This document shows positions 9,234 to 17,441 of a stretch of 45,569 bases of DNA, one piece after another. The notes beneath the pieces were generated by a model. The model saw only the letters and a list, made by a program, of their open reading frames with translations, had not been told where the DNA came from and did no database searches. Position numbers and translations under genes: made by a program. Each line of letters starts with the position of its first letter. Position 1 is the stretch's first letter. The DNA comes from Flavobacteriales bacterium TMED191 (GTDB lineage: Bacteria > Bacteroidota > Bacteroidia > Flavobacteriales > TMED113): assembly GCA_002171975.2 (NCBI GenBank), contig NHIO02000052.1, forward strand, positions 1-45,569, in the 5' to 3' direction.

Positions 9234-9722
9234 ATGACAAAAAAACAAATTATTCTCAACAAAGAAAGAATTGCAAATACAATTAATAGAATTGCCTTCT
9301 CTATTATTGAAGATTATCATGAAGAAAAATCAATAACATTAATTGGCTTTGATAAAAACGGTTATATCATAGCCAAAAAAATAAAAAAAATAACAGAATC
9401 AAATAATATCTCAACAATTATTCATCGAATAAAGAAAGATAAAAAAAATCATTTCACAATAACACCACAATTATCATCCGATAATTTGAAAAATGTATTT
9501 TTAGTGGATGACGTATTAAAATCAGGTCGCACAATAATATATGGAATCAAAGAAATCTTAAAAAATGATATTATTAACTTAAAAACCATCATTCTTGTAA
9601 ATAGGAACCATAATCGATTTCCGATTGGAGTCGATTATGTTGGTCTTAATCTATCGACAACATTGAAAGATCATATTACAGTTATAATGGAAGAAGGTGA
9701 AGAAATTGCCTATTTAACGTAA
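9234..9722 (+). CDS. PyrR-like phosphoribosyltransferase family protein
   Basis: A 162-residue type I phosphoribosyltransferase fold. The PRPP-binding loop is clear (VFLVDDVLKSGRTIIYGI at about residues 84-101), followed by a hydrophobic strand and the VNRNHNRFPIGVDYVGLNL segment that parallels PyrR. It is a distant paralogue of the true pyrR at 30784-31329, sharing the layout of the N-terminal helices and the IDRR/VNRN region, but most of the hood region between differs. In other Flavobacteria a gene of this type also sits by aroK, which is close here but on the opposite strand. Substrate and role are unknown. It overlaps the convergent threonine aldolase gene by 9 nt. Confidence 0.82.
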   Translation: MTKKQIILNKERIANTINRIAFSIIEDYHEEKSITLIGFDKNGYIIAKKIKKITESNNISTIIHRIKKDKKNHFTITPQLSSDNLKNVFLVDDVLKSGRTIIYGIKEILKNDIINLKTIILVNRNHNRFPIGVDYVGLNLSTTLKDHITVIMEEGEEIAYLT

Positions 9723-10739
9723 TGAAAGCAATGTTGTTAAAAGAACTTCTAACTGATTATCACAAAAACCCAAGTGCGTCACAAATCTTACAGTCCTATC
9801 TCCCATAAAAGAGACCTTTATACTTTGCGAATCTAATAACTTTTTAAACGAATTAATGCTAGAATGTTTAACATCAAATAAAATAATATTTGTTTCAACA
9901 GGTCTTAAATTTTCTACATAGTGTAACTTTTTTAAAGTGCCTGCAATTAATTGCGCTCGATGATGATCTTCTGACAAACGATTAATATGATTTTCTAATG
10001 CATATTTTCCAGCAGCTGCCAAATAACCAACCTGTCTCATACCTCCTCCAAACGACTTTCTAACTCTCTTAGCTTCTTTAATAAATTTAGAATCGCCAAT
10101 AAGAACTGATCCAATTGGAGCTCCCAAACCTTTAGATAAGCATACTGAAATGCTATCAAACAATTTACCGTAATCTACAGAAGATTGAGATTTTGCCACT
10201 AATGCATTGAATATGCGAGCACCATCAAGATGGAGAATTAATTTATTTTTTTTGCAAAAATCCGAAATTTCCAACATAGAACTATAATCATAACAGACTC
10301 CCCCACCTTTATTTACAGTGTTTTCTAGACATACTAAACTGGTTCGAGGAAAATGGACATCATCAGGATTAACATTATGTTTAATCTGATTTAAAGAAAT
10401 CCGACCAAAATCACCATTTACTAACCTTACAGAAACACCTGAATTAGAAGCAATACCACCACCCTCATAATTATATATATGTGAAAGTCTATCACATATT
10501 AATTCATCTCCCATTTTCGTGTGGACCCGGATAGCTATTTGATTAGTCATTGTTCCTGAAGGACAAAATAAAGCAGACTCTTTATTAAATAAATGAGCTA
10601 AATAACACTCAAGATCCTTGACAGTTTCATCTTCTTCCCAGACATCATCACCAACTTTAGCACTAAACATATATTCAAGCATATATTTTGTTGGTATTGT
10701 TACTGTGTCGCTTCTTAAATCAATTTTTAAATTATTCAT
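9714..10739 (-). CDS. ltaE: low-specificity L-threonine aldolase
   Basis: A 341-residue fold-type I PLP enzyme that cleaves L-threonine or L-allo-threonine to glycine and acetaldehyde. The N-terminal DLRSDTVTIPT motif, GDDVWEEDETV, the HLDGARIFNA aspartate and the Schiff-base lysine in VCLSKGLGAPIGS are all present, and the length is standard (about 340 aa). It is the last gene of a leftward set with aroK (4-nt gap) and an SDR oxidoreductase. Its role is probably glycine supply from threonine. Confidence 0.92.
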   Translation of the reverse strand: MNNLKIDLRSDTVTIPTKYMLEYMFSAKVGDDVWEEDETVKDLECYLAHLFNKESALFCPSGTMTNQIAIRVHTKMGDELICDRLSHIYNYEGGGIASNSGVSVRLVNGDFGRISLNQIKHNVNPDDVHFPRTSLVCLENTVNKGGGVCYDYSSMLEISDFCKKNKLILHLDGARIFNALVAKSQSSVDYGKLFDSISVCLSKGLGAPIGSVLIGDSKFIKEAKRVRKSFGGGMRQVGYLAAAGKYALENHINRLSEDHHRAQLIAGTLKKLHYVENLRPVETNIILFDVKHSSINSFKKLLDSQSIKVSFMGDRTVRFVTHLGFCDNQLEVLLTTLLSLR

Positions 10740-10743
10740 AGTA

Positions 10744-11235
10744 TTATTTTAATATCTGGTAAACTTGTTCAGTAGAAATACTATCAGATTCAATAACATA
10801 ATGACTTTTAAGATAATACTTTTCCCTTTCAATTAATTGCTTCTTAACCAAGTCTTGTAAATTTACTTTTTTATTAAATAACTTTGGTCTTGAATTATTA
10901 AATTGTAATCTACTAACTAATTCTTCAAAACTTACTTTTAAATATATTGTAACCCCAATATTGTTCATGAAATGCATATTATCAAAAAAACAAGGAGTTC
11001 CACCCCCTACTGCGACTATCATATTTTGAGAATAATTAATACTAGTTAAATAATAATGTTCTTTTTTTCTAAAAAAATGTTCTCCTTTTTGATGAAAGAT
11101 ATTACAAACATCCAAGCCAATCTCTTGCTCAATTAAATTATCTAAATCTGTAAACTGAGTTTTCATGATTTGTGATAAATTATTACCAATCGTTGATTTT
11201 CCACAACCCATATATCCAATTAAAAATATTGGCAT
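10744..11235 (-). CDS. aroK: shikimate kinase
   Basis: A 163-residue P-loop kinase that phosphorylates shikimate at the 3-position in the chorismate pathway. The Walker A loop GYMGCGKS is at residues 7-14, the shikimate-binding FTDLDNLIE follows at about 29-37, and the AVGGGTPCF glycine loop and the RP arginine in the lid (NNSRPKL) are all present. It starts with ATG two bases after the SDR stop, so it is in an operon with the SDR and ltaE. No other aromatic amino-acid genes are nearby. Confidence 0.94.
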   Translation of the reverse strand: MPIFLIGYMGCGKSTIGNNLSQIMKTQFTDLDNLIEQEIGLDVCNIFHQKGEHFFRKKEHYYLTSINYSQNMIVAVGGGTPCFFDNMHFMNNIGVTIYLKVSFEELVSRLQFNNSRPKLFNKKVNLQDLVKKQLIEREKYYLKSHYVIESDSISTEQVYQILK

Positions 11236-11237
11236 AT

Positions 11238-12041
11238 TTAAAAAGGTGAATTTTTTTCTTTAGATAGATTGTTAAAAACCAAACGATCAACTAGATTGGG
11301 GAAAAATTTATTTAAAAAAACTAACAATCTGCCTTGAAAAGTAAGAACAAGAGTATTTCTTCTTTTTATTACAGCAAAAACAATACATTCAGCAACTTCT
11401 TCTGCTGACATCATTTTTTCCTCATCACGAGGACTTTCTTTTTGATTTTTTCCACTAGAATTAAGAGCATTTTGTCTAATATTTGAAGCAGTAAAACCAG
11501 GAGAAGCAATTAAAACGTGTAAGTTTCTTTTCAAATTTTCTATTCTAAGAGCTTCTAAAAAACCCGTCATAGCAAACTTAGAAGCTGAATAAGCAGTACG
11601 AGCAGGTAAGCCTTTATGACCTGCAATAGATGATATACCCACAATGGATCCTTTTTTTACTAAAATATGCTCTAGCGCATATTTTGTCATATAAATGGTC
11701 CCATAAAAATTAATATCCATAACCTTTTCAAAATCTGAAAAATTTAAGTCCGTAAATAAAGCACGCATCGAAATACCTGCATTATTAACTAAAATATCTA
11801 TTCCTCCAAATTTATCTACTGCATGATTTACAACTTTAGAACAATCTAACTTTTTACTAACATCTGCTATTACATATATTGCATCCCCTCCTAAGTTATT
11901 TATAGAATTTGTCAATTCAATTAATTTAGACTCTGTTCTAGCAACAAGAACCAAACGAGCACCTCGTTTAAAAAATGATAAAGATAAAGCTTTACCAATT
12001 CCGGAAGATGCTCCTGTTATTATGACAACTTTATTTTTCAC
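11238..12041 (-). CDS. SDR family NAD(P)-dependent oxidoreductase
   Basis: A 267-residue classical short-chain dehydrogenase. The dinucleotide motif TGASSGIG is at residues 9-16, NNAG at 86-89, Ser138 and the catalytic Y151/K155 in YSASK. A C-terminal extension of basic and hydrophobic residues resembles the membrane-tethered DHRS7-like group common in Flavobacteria, but the substrate cannot be read. The start is GTG at 12041; no ATG exists in frame upstream before a stop, and homologues begin with the same Met-Lys-Asn-Lys-Val context. It leads the SDR-aroK-ltaE unit. No exact -7 box was seen; the nearest match is TGAATTTG. Confidence 0.88.
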   Translation of the reverse strand: MKNKVVIITGASSGIGKALSLSFFKRGARLVLVARTESKLIELTNSINNLGGDAIYVIADVSKKLDCSKVVNHAVDKFGGIDILVNNAGISMRALFTDLNFSDFEKVMDINFYGTIYMTKYALEHILVKKGSIVGISSIAGHKGLPARTAYSASKFAMTGFLEALRIENLKRNLHVLIASPGFTASNIRQNALNSSGKNQKESPRDEEKMMSAEEVAECIVFAVIKRRNTLVLTFQGRLLVFLNKFFPNLVDRLVFNNLSKEKNSPF

Positions 12042-12125
12042 AAATTCAAATTCATTTAAAATGATTATATGTTTTCAAGTTAATAATTATTAATTTCACA
12101 ATCAATAACTTCTGTTTTAATCACT

Positions 12126-13286
12126 ATGAATATTATAAAAGTAAGAAACAAATTTGAAATATCTGAATTTCATAAATTAGTTTACACGCTATATAAGGAG
12201 CAAAAAAACTGGATCCCGCATATTGAACAAGATGTGGAAACTGTGTTCAATCCAAAAAAAAACTCATACCATAAACATGGTGAAGTAGAAAGATTTATTC
12301 TACAAAAAAATAATCTTATAGTTGGTAGAATAGCTGTTTTTTATAGTAAAAAACAAAACTCAAAAGATTCACTAAAAATAGGAGGAATTGGTTTTTTTGA
12401 ATGCATAAATGATCAAAAAGCTGCAAACTTATTATTTGAAACCTCAATTTCATGGCTCAAACACAAAAACATTGAAGCCATGGATGGACCCATTAATTTT
12501 GGTGAGAAAGAAAAATATTGGGGACTTATGGTTGAAGGTTTTGACCGACACACTGTCTATGGGCAAAACTATCATCTTAACTATTATAAAGACTTATTTG
12601 AAAATTTTGGATTTCAAGTTTACTATCATCAACATGTATATTGTAAAGACTTAAAGAAACCATATCCTAAAAAATTTTATGAGCGTGCAGAAAGAATTAA
12701 ATCTAGACCACACTTTTCACTTGATCATATGAAAAATCATGATTATAAAAAATATGCTCAACAATTTATTGAAGTGTATAATGCAGCCTGGGGAACACAT
12801 CACACTTTTAAACCCCTTAAATTAGAGCAAGCTGAAAAGATGTTTCGAAAAATGAAATCTATTATTGATCAAAGATTGATATGGTTTGGCTATTATAAGG
12901 ATACACCAATATGTTTTTTTATTGCAATTCCAGATGCTAATAAGTACTTGAAATACGTAAATGGCAATTTAAATACAATAGGTAAACTAAAATTTCTTTA
13001 CCATAAAACATTCAATCAAACTGATACTGTAGCTGCTCTTGTTTTTGGGGTAATACCAAAATTTCAAAAACTAGGCTTAGAATCTGCTTTAGCGAACCAT
13101 ACTAGTGAAAAAATGCTTGCAGATGGATATCAATATGTTATTCAAAGCTGGATTGGTGACTTTAATCCAAAGATGATAAAAGTCTGTGAAAGTTTCCTGG
13201 GAAGTGATATTTATCAGAAATTAACAACCTATCGTTATATTTTTGATAAAAAAGCTGAATTTAATAGGCATCCAATAATTAAATAA
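12126..13286 (+). CDS. YghO-like / GNAT-related protein of unknown function
   Basis: A 386-residue cytosolic protein of the family found widely in Bacteroidetes and related to E. coli YghO, a degenerate GNAT acyltransferase fold. The start VRNKFEISEFHKLVYTLYK and the later GPINFGEKEKYWG block are characteristic. The C-terminal half has GNAT-like features (FFIAIPDAN, then GVIPKFQKLGLESALANH, which resembles the acyl-CoA pyrophosphate loop). Some databases label relatives GTP cyclohydrolase, without support here. It is a single gene just ahead of two tRNA genes. Family recognition is good; biochemical function is unknown. Confidence 0.78.
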   Translation: MNIIKVRNKFEISEFHKLVYTLYKEQKNWIPHIEQDVETVFNPKKNSYHKHGEVERFILQKNNLIVGRIAVFYSKKQNSKDSLKIGGIGFFECINDQKAANLLFETSISWLKHKNIEAMDGPINFGEKEKYWGLMVEGFDRHTVYGQNYHLNYYKDLFENFGFQVYYHQHVYCKDLKKPYPKKFYERAERIKSRPHFSLDHMKNHDYKKYAQQFIEVYNAAWGTHHTFKPLKLEQAEKMFRKMKSIIDQRLIWFGYYKDTPICFFIAIPDANKYLKYVNGNLNTIGKLKFLYHKTFNQTDTVAALVFGVIPKFQKLGLESALANHTSEKMLADGYQYVIQSWIGDFNPKMIKVCESFLGSDIYQKLTTYRYIFDKKAEFNRHPIIK

Positions 13287-13290
13287 ATTA

Positions 13291-13298
13291 TATATTTG
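13291..13298 (+). promoter_or_regulatory. promoter box for the tRNA-Lys/tRNA-Leu pair
   Basis: TATATTTG fits TAnnTTTG exactly and ends 15 nt before the first tRNA base. No clear -33 TTG lies at 17-23 nt upstream. It begins only 4 nt after the end of the upstream protein gene. Confidence 0.65.
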
Positions 13299-13313
13299 CA
13301 CAATTCATTTAAT

Positions 13314-13386
13314 GACCTGGTAGCTCAGTTGGTAGAGCATCTCCCTTTTAAGGAGAGGGTCCTGGGTTCGAGCCCCAGCCAGGTCA
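13314..13386 (+). tRNA. tRNA-Lys (anticodon TTT)
   Basis: A 73-nt cloverleaf. The acceptor stem GACCTGG pairs with CCAGGTC, the anticodon stem TCTCC/GGAGA encloses the loop CTTTTAA with anticodon TTT, and the T arm is CTGGG-TTCGAGC-CCCAG. The discriminator is A13386. The genome continues with CA rather than CCA, so the 3' CCA must be added after transcription, consistent with the cca gene in this window. Confidence 0.97.
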
Positions 13387-13398
13387 CATAACCAAATC

Positions 13399-13482
13399 GC
13401 CCAGGTGCTGGAACTGGTAGACAGGCATGGTTGAGGGCCATGTGTCCTTATGGGCGTGCGGGTTCGACTCCCGCTCTGGGCA
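13399..13482 (+). tRNA. tRNA-Leu (anticodon GAG)
   Basis: An 84-nt class II tRNA with a long variable arm. The acceptor GCCCAGG pairs with TCTGGGC (one G-T pair), the anticodon loop is TTGAGGG giving GAG, and the T arm is GCGGG-TTCGACT-CCCGC. The discriminator is A13482 and no CCA is encoded. It lies 12 nt after tRNA-Lys and is almost certainly processed from the same transcript. Confidence 0.96.
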
Positions 13483-13498
13483 CATTTTAACATAAAAT

Positions 13499-13738
13499 TT
13501 AGTTGTTTTTTTTTGAAAAATATTTTACAAAAGAAATTATAAATGCTGAAAATGACACAAGTAATTCTAGAATCAAAACTTTTACTTGTAAGTTTTCATA
13601 ATTTAGAAGTTCATCTGCACATATTGCTTCTATTCTCCAGATAAACACCCTACACATTAGACAAGATTTATATCCCATAGCACCACATAATAAACCTATT
13701 CCTTGTTTTGATTTTAAGTTCACTATTCCAGCAATCAA
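13499..13738 (-). CDS. small putative membrane protein, start unclear, possibly decayed
   Basis: I do not recognise this gene. The open frame encodes two hydrophobic segments flanking a cysteine-rich stretch that includes a CxxC (KSCLMCR) and two further cysteines, and ends in a basic tail (KYFSKKNN). The given start is TTG 13738, which would cut the first membrane helix in half. The frame stays open upstream to a TAG at 13805-13807 without any ATG. Beyond that TAG and a TAA at 13811-13813 the same frame continues to an ATG at 13870 with no other stop. This suggests either a rare start codon (for example ATT 13798) or a gene broken by two nearby stops. It begins 16 nt after the convergent tRNA-Leu. 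Confidence 0.4.
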   Translation of the reverse strand: MIAGIVNLKSKQGIGLLCGAMGYKSCLMCRVFIWRIEAICADELLNYENLQVKVLILELLVSFSAFIISFVKYFSKKNN

Positions 13739-13893
13739 TAATAAAAAAACACCTATATAATTTGCTGTTAGTACTAAATTAGATTGATTATAAGAAATAT
13801 GATACTATGTTTAGTAAATAAAATATATAATACCAAATAATGTCGAGAACCGACTTAAAAATTTATTCATATTCGTTATAAAAAAATAATTAT

Positions 13894-14337
13894 CTAAATA
13901 GCTAATTGTAAAGAATCAACAATATGGATTCCATTAGGCTCCCAAGTATTTTGACCTGCTCTATAAAACAATTGGATGGGCAAATATTGATTATTTTTAA
14001 CAATAGCCCAGTAAATAGTTTCTTCATTAAAAAAACCGTCTTTTACTTCTGACGTGCTGTCATTACCCCAAAGAGCAATTGCTAACCTAATTCCTTTCCA
14101 AATAGTTAATCCTGCAATTAAAAAATCATTTGGATGAGTAAATGGATTTACATCTTTTTTACTCAAACCCTCTGCCTTATAAAGAGCTACAATGGTATCA
14201 CCTGATAAAATTAAATCATCAACAGCTAAAATAGCAACCGTCATGTTTACCCCCGTATTCTTAACATTATATTTATCACTTTGTGAAAACATAATTAGAG
14301 ACAGAAAAAAAGCGATTGAAAAACAAAATTTTGACAT
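13894..14337 (-). CDS. small secreted protein resembling a Bacteroidetes surface-protein domain
   Basis: A protein of about 147 residues with a signal peptide (about 1-18, ending MFSQ). The mature part runs TVAILAVDDLILSGDTIVALY, then IAGLTIWKGIRLAIALWGND, then EVKDGFFNEETIYWAIV. It resembles the repeated beta domain I know from large T9SS-exported Bacteroidetes proteins, where a GDxIGVFY strand is followed by a tryptophan-containing strand, an ITxWGDD turn and EKDGF. Here it is a single copy with no visible sorting domain, so it should end in the periplasm. I start at ATG 14337; the TTG at 14349 is part of the -7 box. Similarity is by eye only. Confidence 0.68.
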   Translation of the reverse strand: MSKFCFSIAFFLSLIMFSQSDKYNVKNTGVNMTVAILAVDDLILSGDTIVALYKAEGLSKKDVNPFTHPNDFLIAGLTIWKGIRLAIALWGNDSTSEVKDGFFNEETIYWAIVKNNQYLPIQLFYRAGQNTWEPNGIHIVDSLQLAI

Positions 14338-14346
14338 AACTAAAAA

Positions 14347-14354
14347 CAAAATTA
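14347..14354 (-). promoter_or_regulatory. promoter box for the small secreted protein gene
   Basis: On the minus strand TAATTTTG (14354 to 14347) matches TAnnTTTG, ending 9 nt before the ATG at 14337. No TTG at standard -33 spacing was found. The box explains why the longer frame starting at TTG 14349 is not the real gene start. Confidence 0.55.
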
Positions 14355-14422
14355 TTAATACTTTTCAACAATTCTAATTTCTTATGAATAAATAATCTAT
14401 TTTTAAATCAACTTATTAAATG

Positions 14423-15268
14423 ATGGCCCAGACAACAGAATTACAAAATATATGCTCACAAGTTAGACGTGATATTGTGCGTATGGTACATGGATGTCAA
14501 TCAGGACATCCAGGAGGATCATTAGGATGCGTTGAGTTTCTTGTTTCCCTATATTTTGATGTCATGAATCACAAAACAAATTTTGAGATGGATGGTAAGC
14601 AAGAAGATCTTTTCTTTTTATCTAACGGTCATATATCTCCTGTTTACTATAGTGTTTTAGCAAGGTCTGGTTATTTCCCAATTGATGAACTAAAAACATT
14701 TAGACAAATAAATAGTAGACTACAAGGACACCCAACTACACATGAAAAATTACCTGGTGTTAGAATAGCATCTGGTTCTCTTGGCCAGGGTTTGTCAGTT
14801 GCTATTGGAAGTGCATTAAGTAAAAAACTAAATTCTGATAAACATACAGTCTATTGCCTTTGTGGCGATGGAGAACTACAAGAGGGTCAAATATGGGAAG
14901 CTGTTATGTATGCAGGTGCAAAAAAAGTAGATAATTTAATACTATCAATTGATGTTAACAGACAACAAATATGTGGGTCAACAGATGAAATACTAGCTCT
15001 TGGTGATTTAAAAGAAAAGTTTTCAGCATTTAATTGGAAAGTACTTGAAGTAGAAGATGGTAATAATCTCGAAAGTGTATTAAATCTATTGCACCAAGCA
15101 AAACAATTAACATCTAACAATCAGCCAATTTGCATACTATTAAATACTGAAATGGGGTGTGGAGTTGATTATATGATGGGCTCGCATAAATGGCATGGAA
15201 TTGCACCGAACGATGAACAATTAGAAAAAGCATTAAACCAATTAGAAGAAACCCTTGGTGATTATTAA
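14423..15268 (+). CDS. transketolase, N-terminal (thiamine-binding) subunit
   Basis: The first half of a split transketolase, about 281 residues, which moves two-carbon units between sugar phosphates in the pentose phosphate pathway. The TPP/Mg motif starts at GDGELQEGQIWEA and ends at DVNRQQ, and the histidines of the SGHPGGSLG and GQGLSVAIG blocks are present. A split enzyme is the normal arrangement in Bacteroidetes and many archaea. ATGs at 14420 and 14423 are adjacent; I use the second, but either is possible. The C-terminal subunit follows after 6 nt. Confidence 0.93.
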   Translation: MAQTTELQNICSQVRRDIVRMVHGCQSGHPGGSLGCVEFLVSLYFDVMNHKTNFEMDGKQEDLFFLSNGHISPVYYSVLARSGYFPIDELKTFRQINSRLQGHPTTHEKLPGVRIASGSLGQGLSVAIGSALSKKLNSDKHTVYCLCGDGELQEGQIWEAVMYAGAKKVDNLILSIDVNRQQICGSTDEILALGDLKEKFSAFNWKVLEVEDGNNLESVLNLLHQAKQLTSNNQPICILLNTEMGCGVDYMMGSHKWHGIAPNDEQLEKALNQLEETLGDY

Positions 15269-15274
15269 ACTATT

Positions 15275-16216
15275 ATGGAATTTGAATTAAAAGATACAAG
15301 ATCCGGATTTGGAGCAGGTTTATTAGAACTTGGACGATCTAACCCTAATGTAGTGGGATTATGTGCTGACCTAACGGGTTCACTAAAAATGGATGCATTT
15401 GAAAAAGAATTCCCTGAGCGTTTCTTCCAAATTGGCATTGCTGAAGCAAATATGATGGGTATAGCAGCTGGAATGACAATTGGTGGAAAAATACCCTTCA
15501 CCGGAACATTTGCAAATTTTTCTACTGGGAGAGTGTATGATCAAATAAGACAATCGATTGCATATTCTGGAAAAAATGTAAAAATCTGTGCATCTCATGC
15601 TGGAATTACTCTTGGAGAGGATGGTGCCACCCATCAAATACTTGAAGATATTGGACTAATGAAAATGTTACCAGGAATGACTGTAATCAATACATGTGAT
15701 TATAATCAAACTAAACAAGCAACAATTGCAATTGCTCAATATAAAGGACCAGTATATTTAAGATTTGGAAGACCTAAAGTACCTAATTTTACTTCAAATG
15801 AACCATTTAAAATAGGTAAAGCAATAAAATTAAAAGACGGTGATGATGTTTCAATTTTTTCTACTGGACACACTGTTTGGGAAGCTCTAGAAGCTAGTAG
15901 AGAATTAAAAAAACACAATATCAACTGTGACATTATTAATATCACAACTATCAAACCACTAGACGAAGAAGCCGTTTTAAAATCAATTAATAAAACAAAA
16001 TGTGCAGTTACAACTGAAGAACATCAAATACTGGGTGGGCTTGGAGGAAGCATAGCACAATTAACCTCTAAAAATTTACCAGTCCCTCTAGAATTCGTAG
16101 GGGTAAATGATTCTTTTGGAGAAAGTGGGAAACCAATGGATTTAATGAAAAAATACAAAATTGATCGAGATAGTATTTTTAAAGCTGCTATGCAAGTAAT
16201 AAAAAAGAAAGGTTAA
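15275..16216 (+). CDS. transketolase, C-terminal (pyrimidine-binding) subunit
   Basis: The second half of the split transketolase, 313 residues. It carries the pyrimidine-binding domain with the catalytic glutamate context GIAEANMMGIAAGM, the SHAGITLGEDGATHQ substrate loop with its His, and the C-terminal transketolase domain (TTEEHQILGGLGG). It must pair with the upstream subunit to make the active site at their interface. The two genes are 6 nt apart and a class III aminotransferase follows after 10 nt. Confidence 0.93.
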   Translation: MEFELKDTRSGFGAGLLELGRSNPNVVGLCADLTGSLKMDAFEKEFPERFFQIGIAEANMMGIAAGMTIGGKIPFTGTFANFSTGRVYDQIRQSIAYSGKNVKICASHAGITLGEDGATHQILEDIGLMKMLPGMTVINTCDYNQTKQATIAIAQYKGPVYLRFGRPKVPNFTSNEPFKIGKAIKLKDGDDVSIFSTGHTVWEALEASRELKKHNINCDIINITTIKPLDEEAVLKSINKTKCAVTTEEHQILGGLGGSIAQLTSKNLPVPLEFVGVNDSFGESGKPMDLMKKYKIDRDSIFKAAMQVIKKKG

Positions 16217-16226
16217 TTATTCCACC

Positions 16227-17405
16227 ATGAATAGAAAAGAAGCTTTCTTAAAGTATCAAGCACAAATTACAAAACATCCTTTTTTATTAGATATTGAAAA
16301 AGCAAAAGGCAGCTATATCTACACTACTGACAAAAAAAAATATATCGATCTAGTAGCGGGTGTTTCAAGTTGCACACTGGGTCATAGTCACCCAGCAATA
16401 ATTAATGCTGTAAAAAACCAATTAGACCTACATACACACGTCATGGTATATGGTGAATTTATTCAAAAAAAGCCGTTAGAATTAGCAAAATCGTTAGCAG
16501 AGTATTTACCGAAAAAACTCAACTGTACTTATTTGGTAAATTCTGGAACAGAAGCTATAGAAGGTGCAATCAAATTGGCTAAGAGAAAAAATAGAAGAAA
16601 AAAAGTTATTTCATGTTTTAATTCCTATCACGGTAGTACACAGGGCTCTCTTAGTGCGATGGGCACTGAGATTATGAAAACAAAATACAGACCTCTTATT
16701 CCTCACCATGAACACATACGATATAATAATTTTGAAGATTTAGATATTCTAAAAAACGATGTTTCATCAATTATTATAGAACCAGTTCAAGGAGGAACAA
16801 ATTTTATTGTAGCTAATCAAGATTGGTTAGAGGAAATAAGGAAAAGATGTACTAAACATTCTATTGAACTCATTTTTGATGAAATTCAAACAGGCTTTGG
16901 TAGAACAGGAAAAATGTTTGGTTTTGAGTTGTTTAATGTCTTACCTGATATTTTATGCTTGGCTAAAGGGATGGGAGGCGGAATGCCTATTGGTGCTTTT
17001 ATTAGTTCAAAAAAAAATATGGACTATCTCAGTACTAATCCTTCATTAGGACACATTACAACATTTGGAGGTCATCCAACCTCTTGTGCAGCTGCACTAG
17101 CCACTTTACAAGAATTAAAAAATTCTAATATTATTAAATTAGTTAATAAAAAAAGAGACTTATTTAAAAAACACCTAACACATCCAAAAATTAAAAAAAT
17201 ACATGGTATAGGCTTAATGATAGCTATAGAATTTGAAAATGAAGAAACTTGTCAAGAAATTGTAAAAAAAGTTTTACATAACGGTGTTATCACATTTTAC
17301 TTTTTATTTGACAAAAAAAATATGCGTATTTCCCCTCCTCTGACAATCAGTAAAAAAGACATAATAAAATCATGCCAAATTATCCAACAAACCTTGGCTG
17401 AATAA
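16227..17405 (+). CDS. class III PLP aminotransferase (acetylornithine/aspartate aminotransferase family)
   Basis: A 392-residue class III aminotransferase. DEIQTGFGRTGKMF and the Schiff-base lysine in CLAKGMGGGMPIG are intact, and the small-domain GHPTSCAAALAT block is typical. It is a clear relative of the rocD at 6528-7745 but lacks RocD-specific blocks; Flavobacteria usually carry this gene as an unspecified aspartate aminotransferase family protein. The amino donor cannot be told from sequence. Its place in a transketolase operon does not settle the substrate. Confidence 0.85.
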   Translation: MNRKEAFLKYQAQITKHPFLLDIEKAKGSYIYTTDKKKYIDLVAGVSSCTLGHSHPAIINAVKNQLDLHTHVMVYGEFIQKKPLELAKSLAEYLPKKLNCTYLVNSGTEAIEGAIKLAKRKNRRKKVISCFNSYHGSTQGSLSAMGTEIMKTKYRPLIPHHEHIRYNNFEDLDILKNDVSSIIIEPVQGGTNFIVANQDWLEEIRKRCTKHSIELIFDEIQTGFGRTGKMFGFELFNVLPDILCLAKGMGGGMPIGAFISSKKNMDYLSTNPSLGHITTFGGHPTSCAAALATLQELKNSNIIKLVNKKRDLFKKHLTHPKIKKIHGIGLMIAIEFENEETCQEIVKKVLHNGVITFYFLFDKKNMRISPPLTISKKDIIKSCQIIQQTLAE

Positions 17406-17441
17406 TATATTCTTTTTTGTAAATTCATAAAAAAAATCATT

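Noticed and set aside
13305..13493. Leftward open frame of 62 codons across both tRNA genes
   Set aside because: It is the complement of the tRNA-Lys and tRNA-Leu genes and yields the familiar false protein with SGSRTRT-like text; the tRNAs fully explain the sequence.
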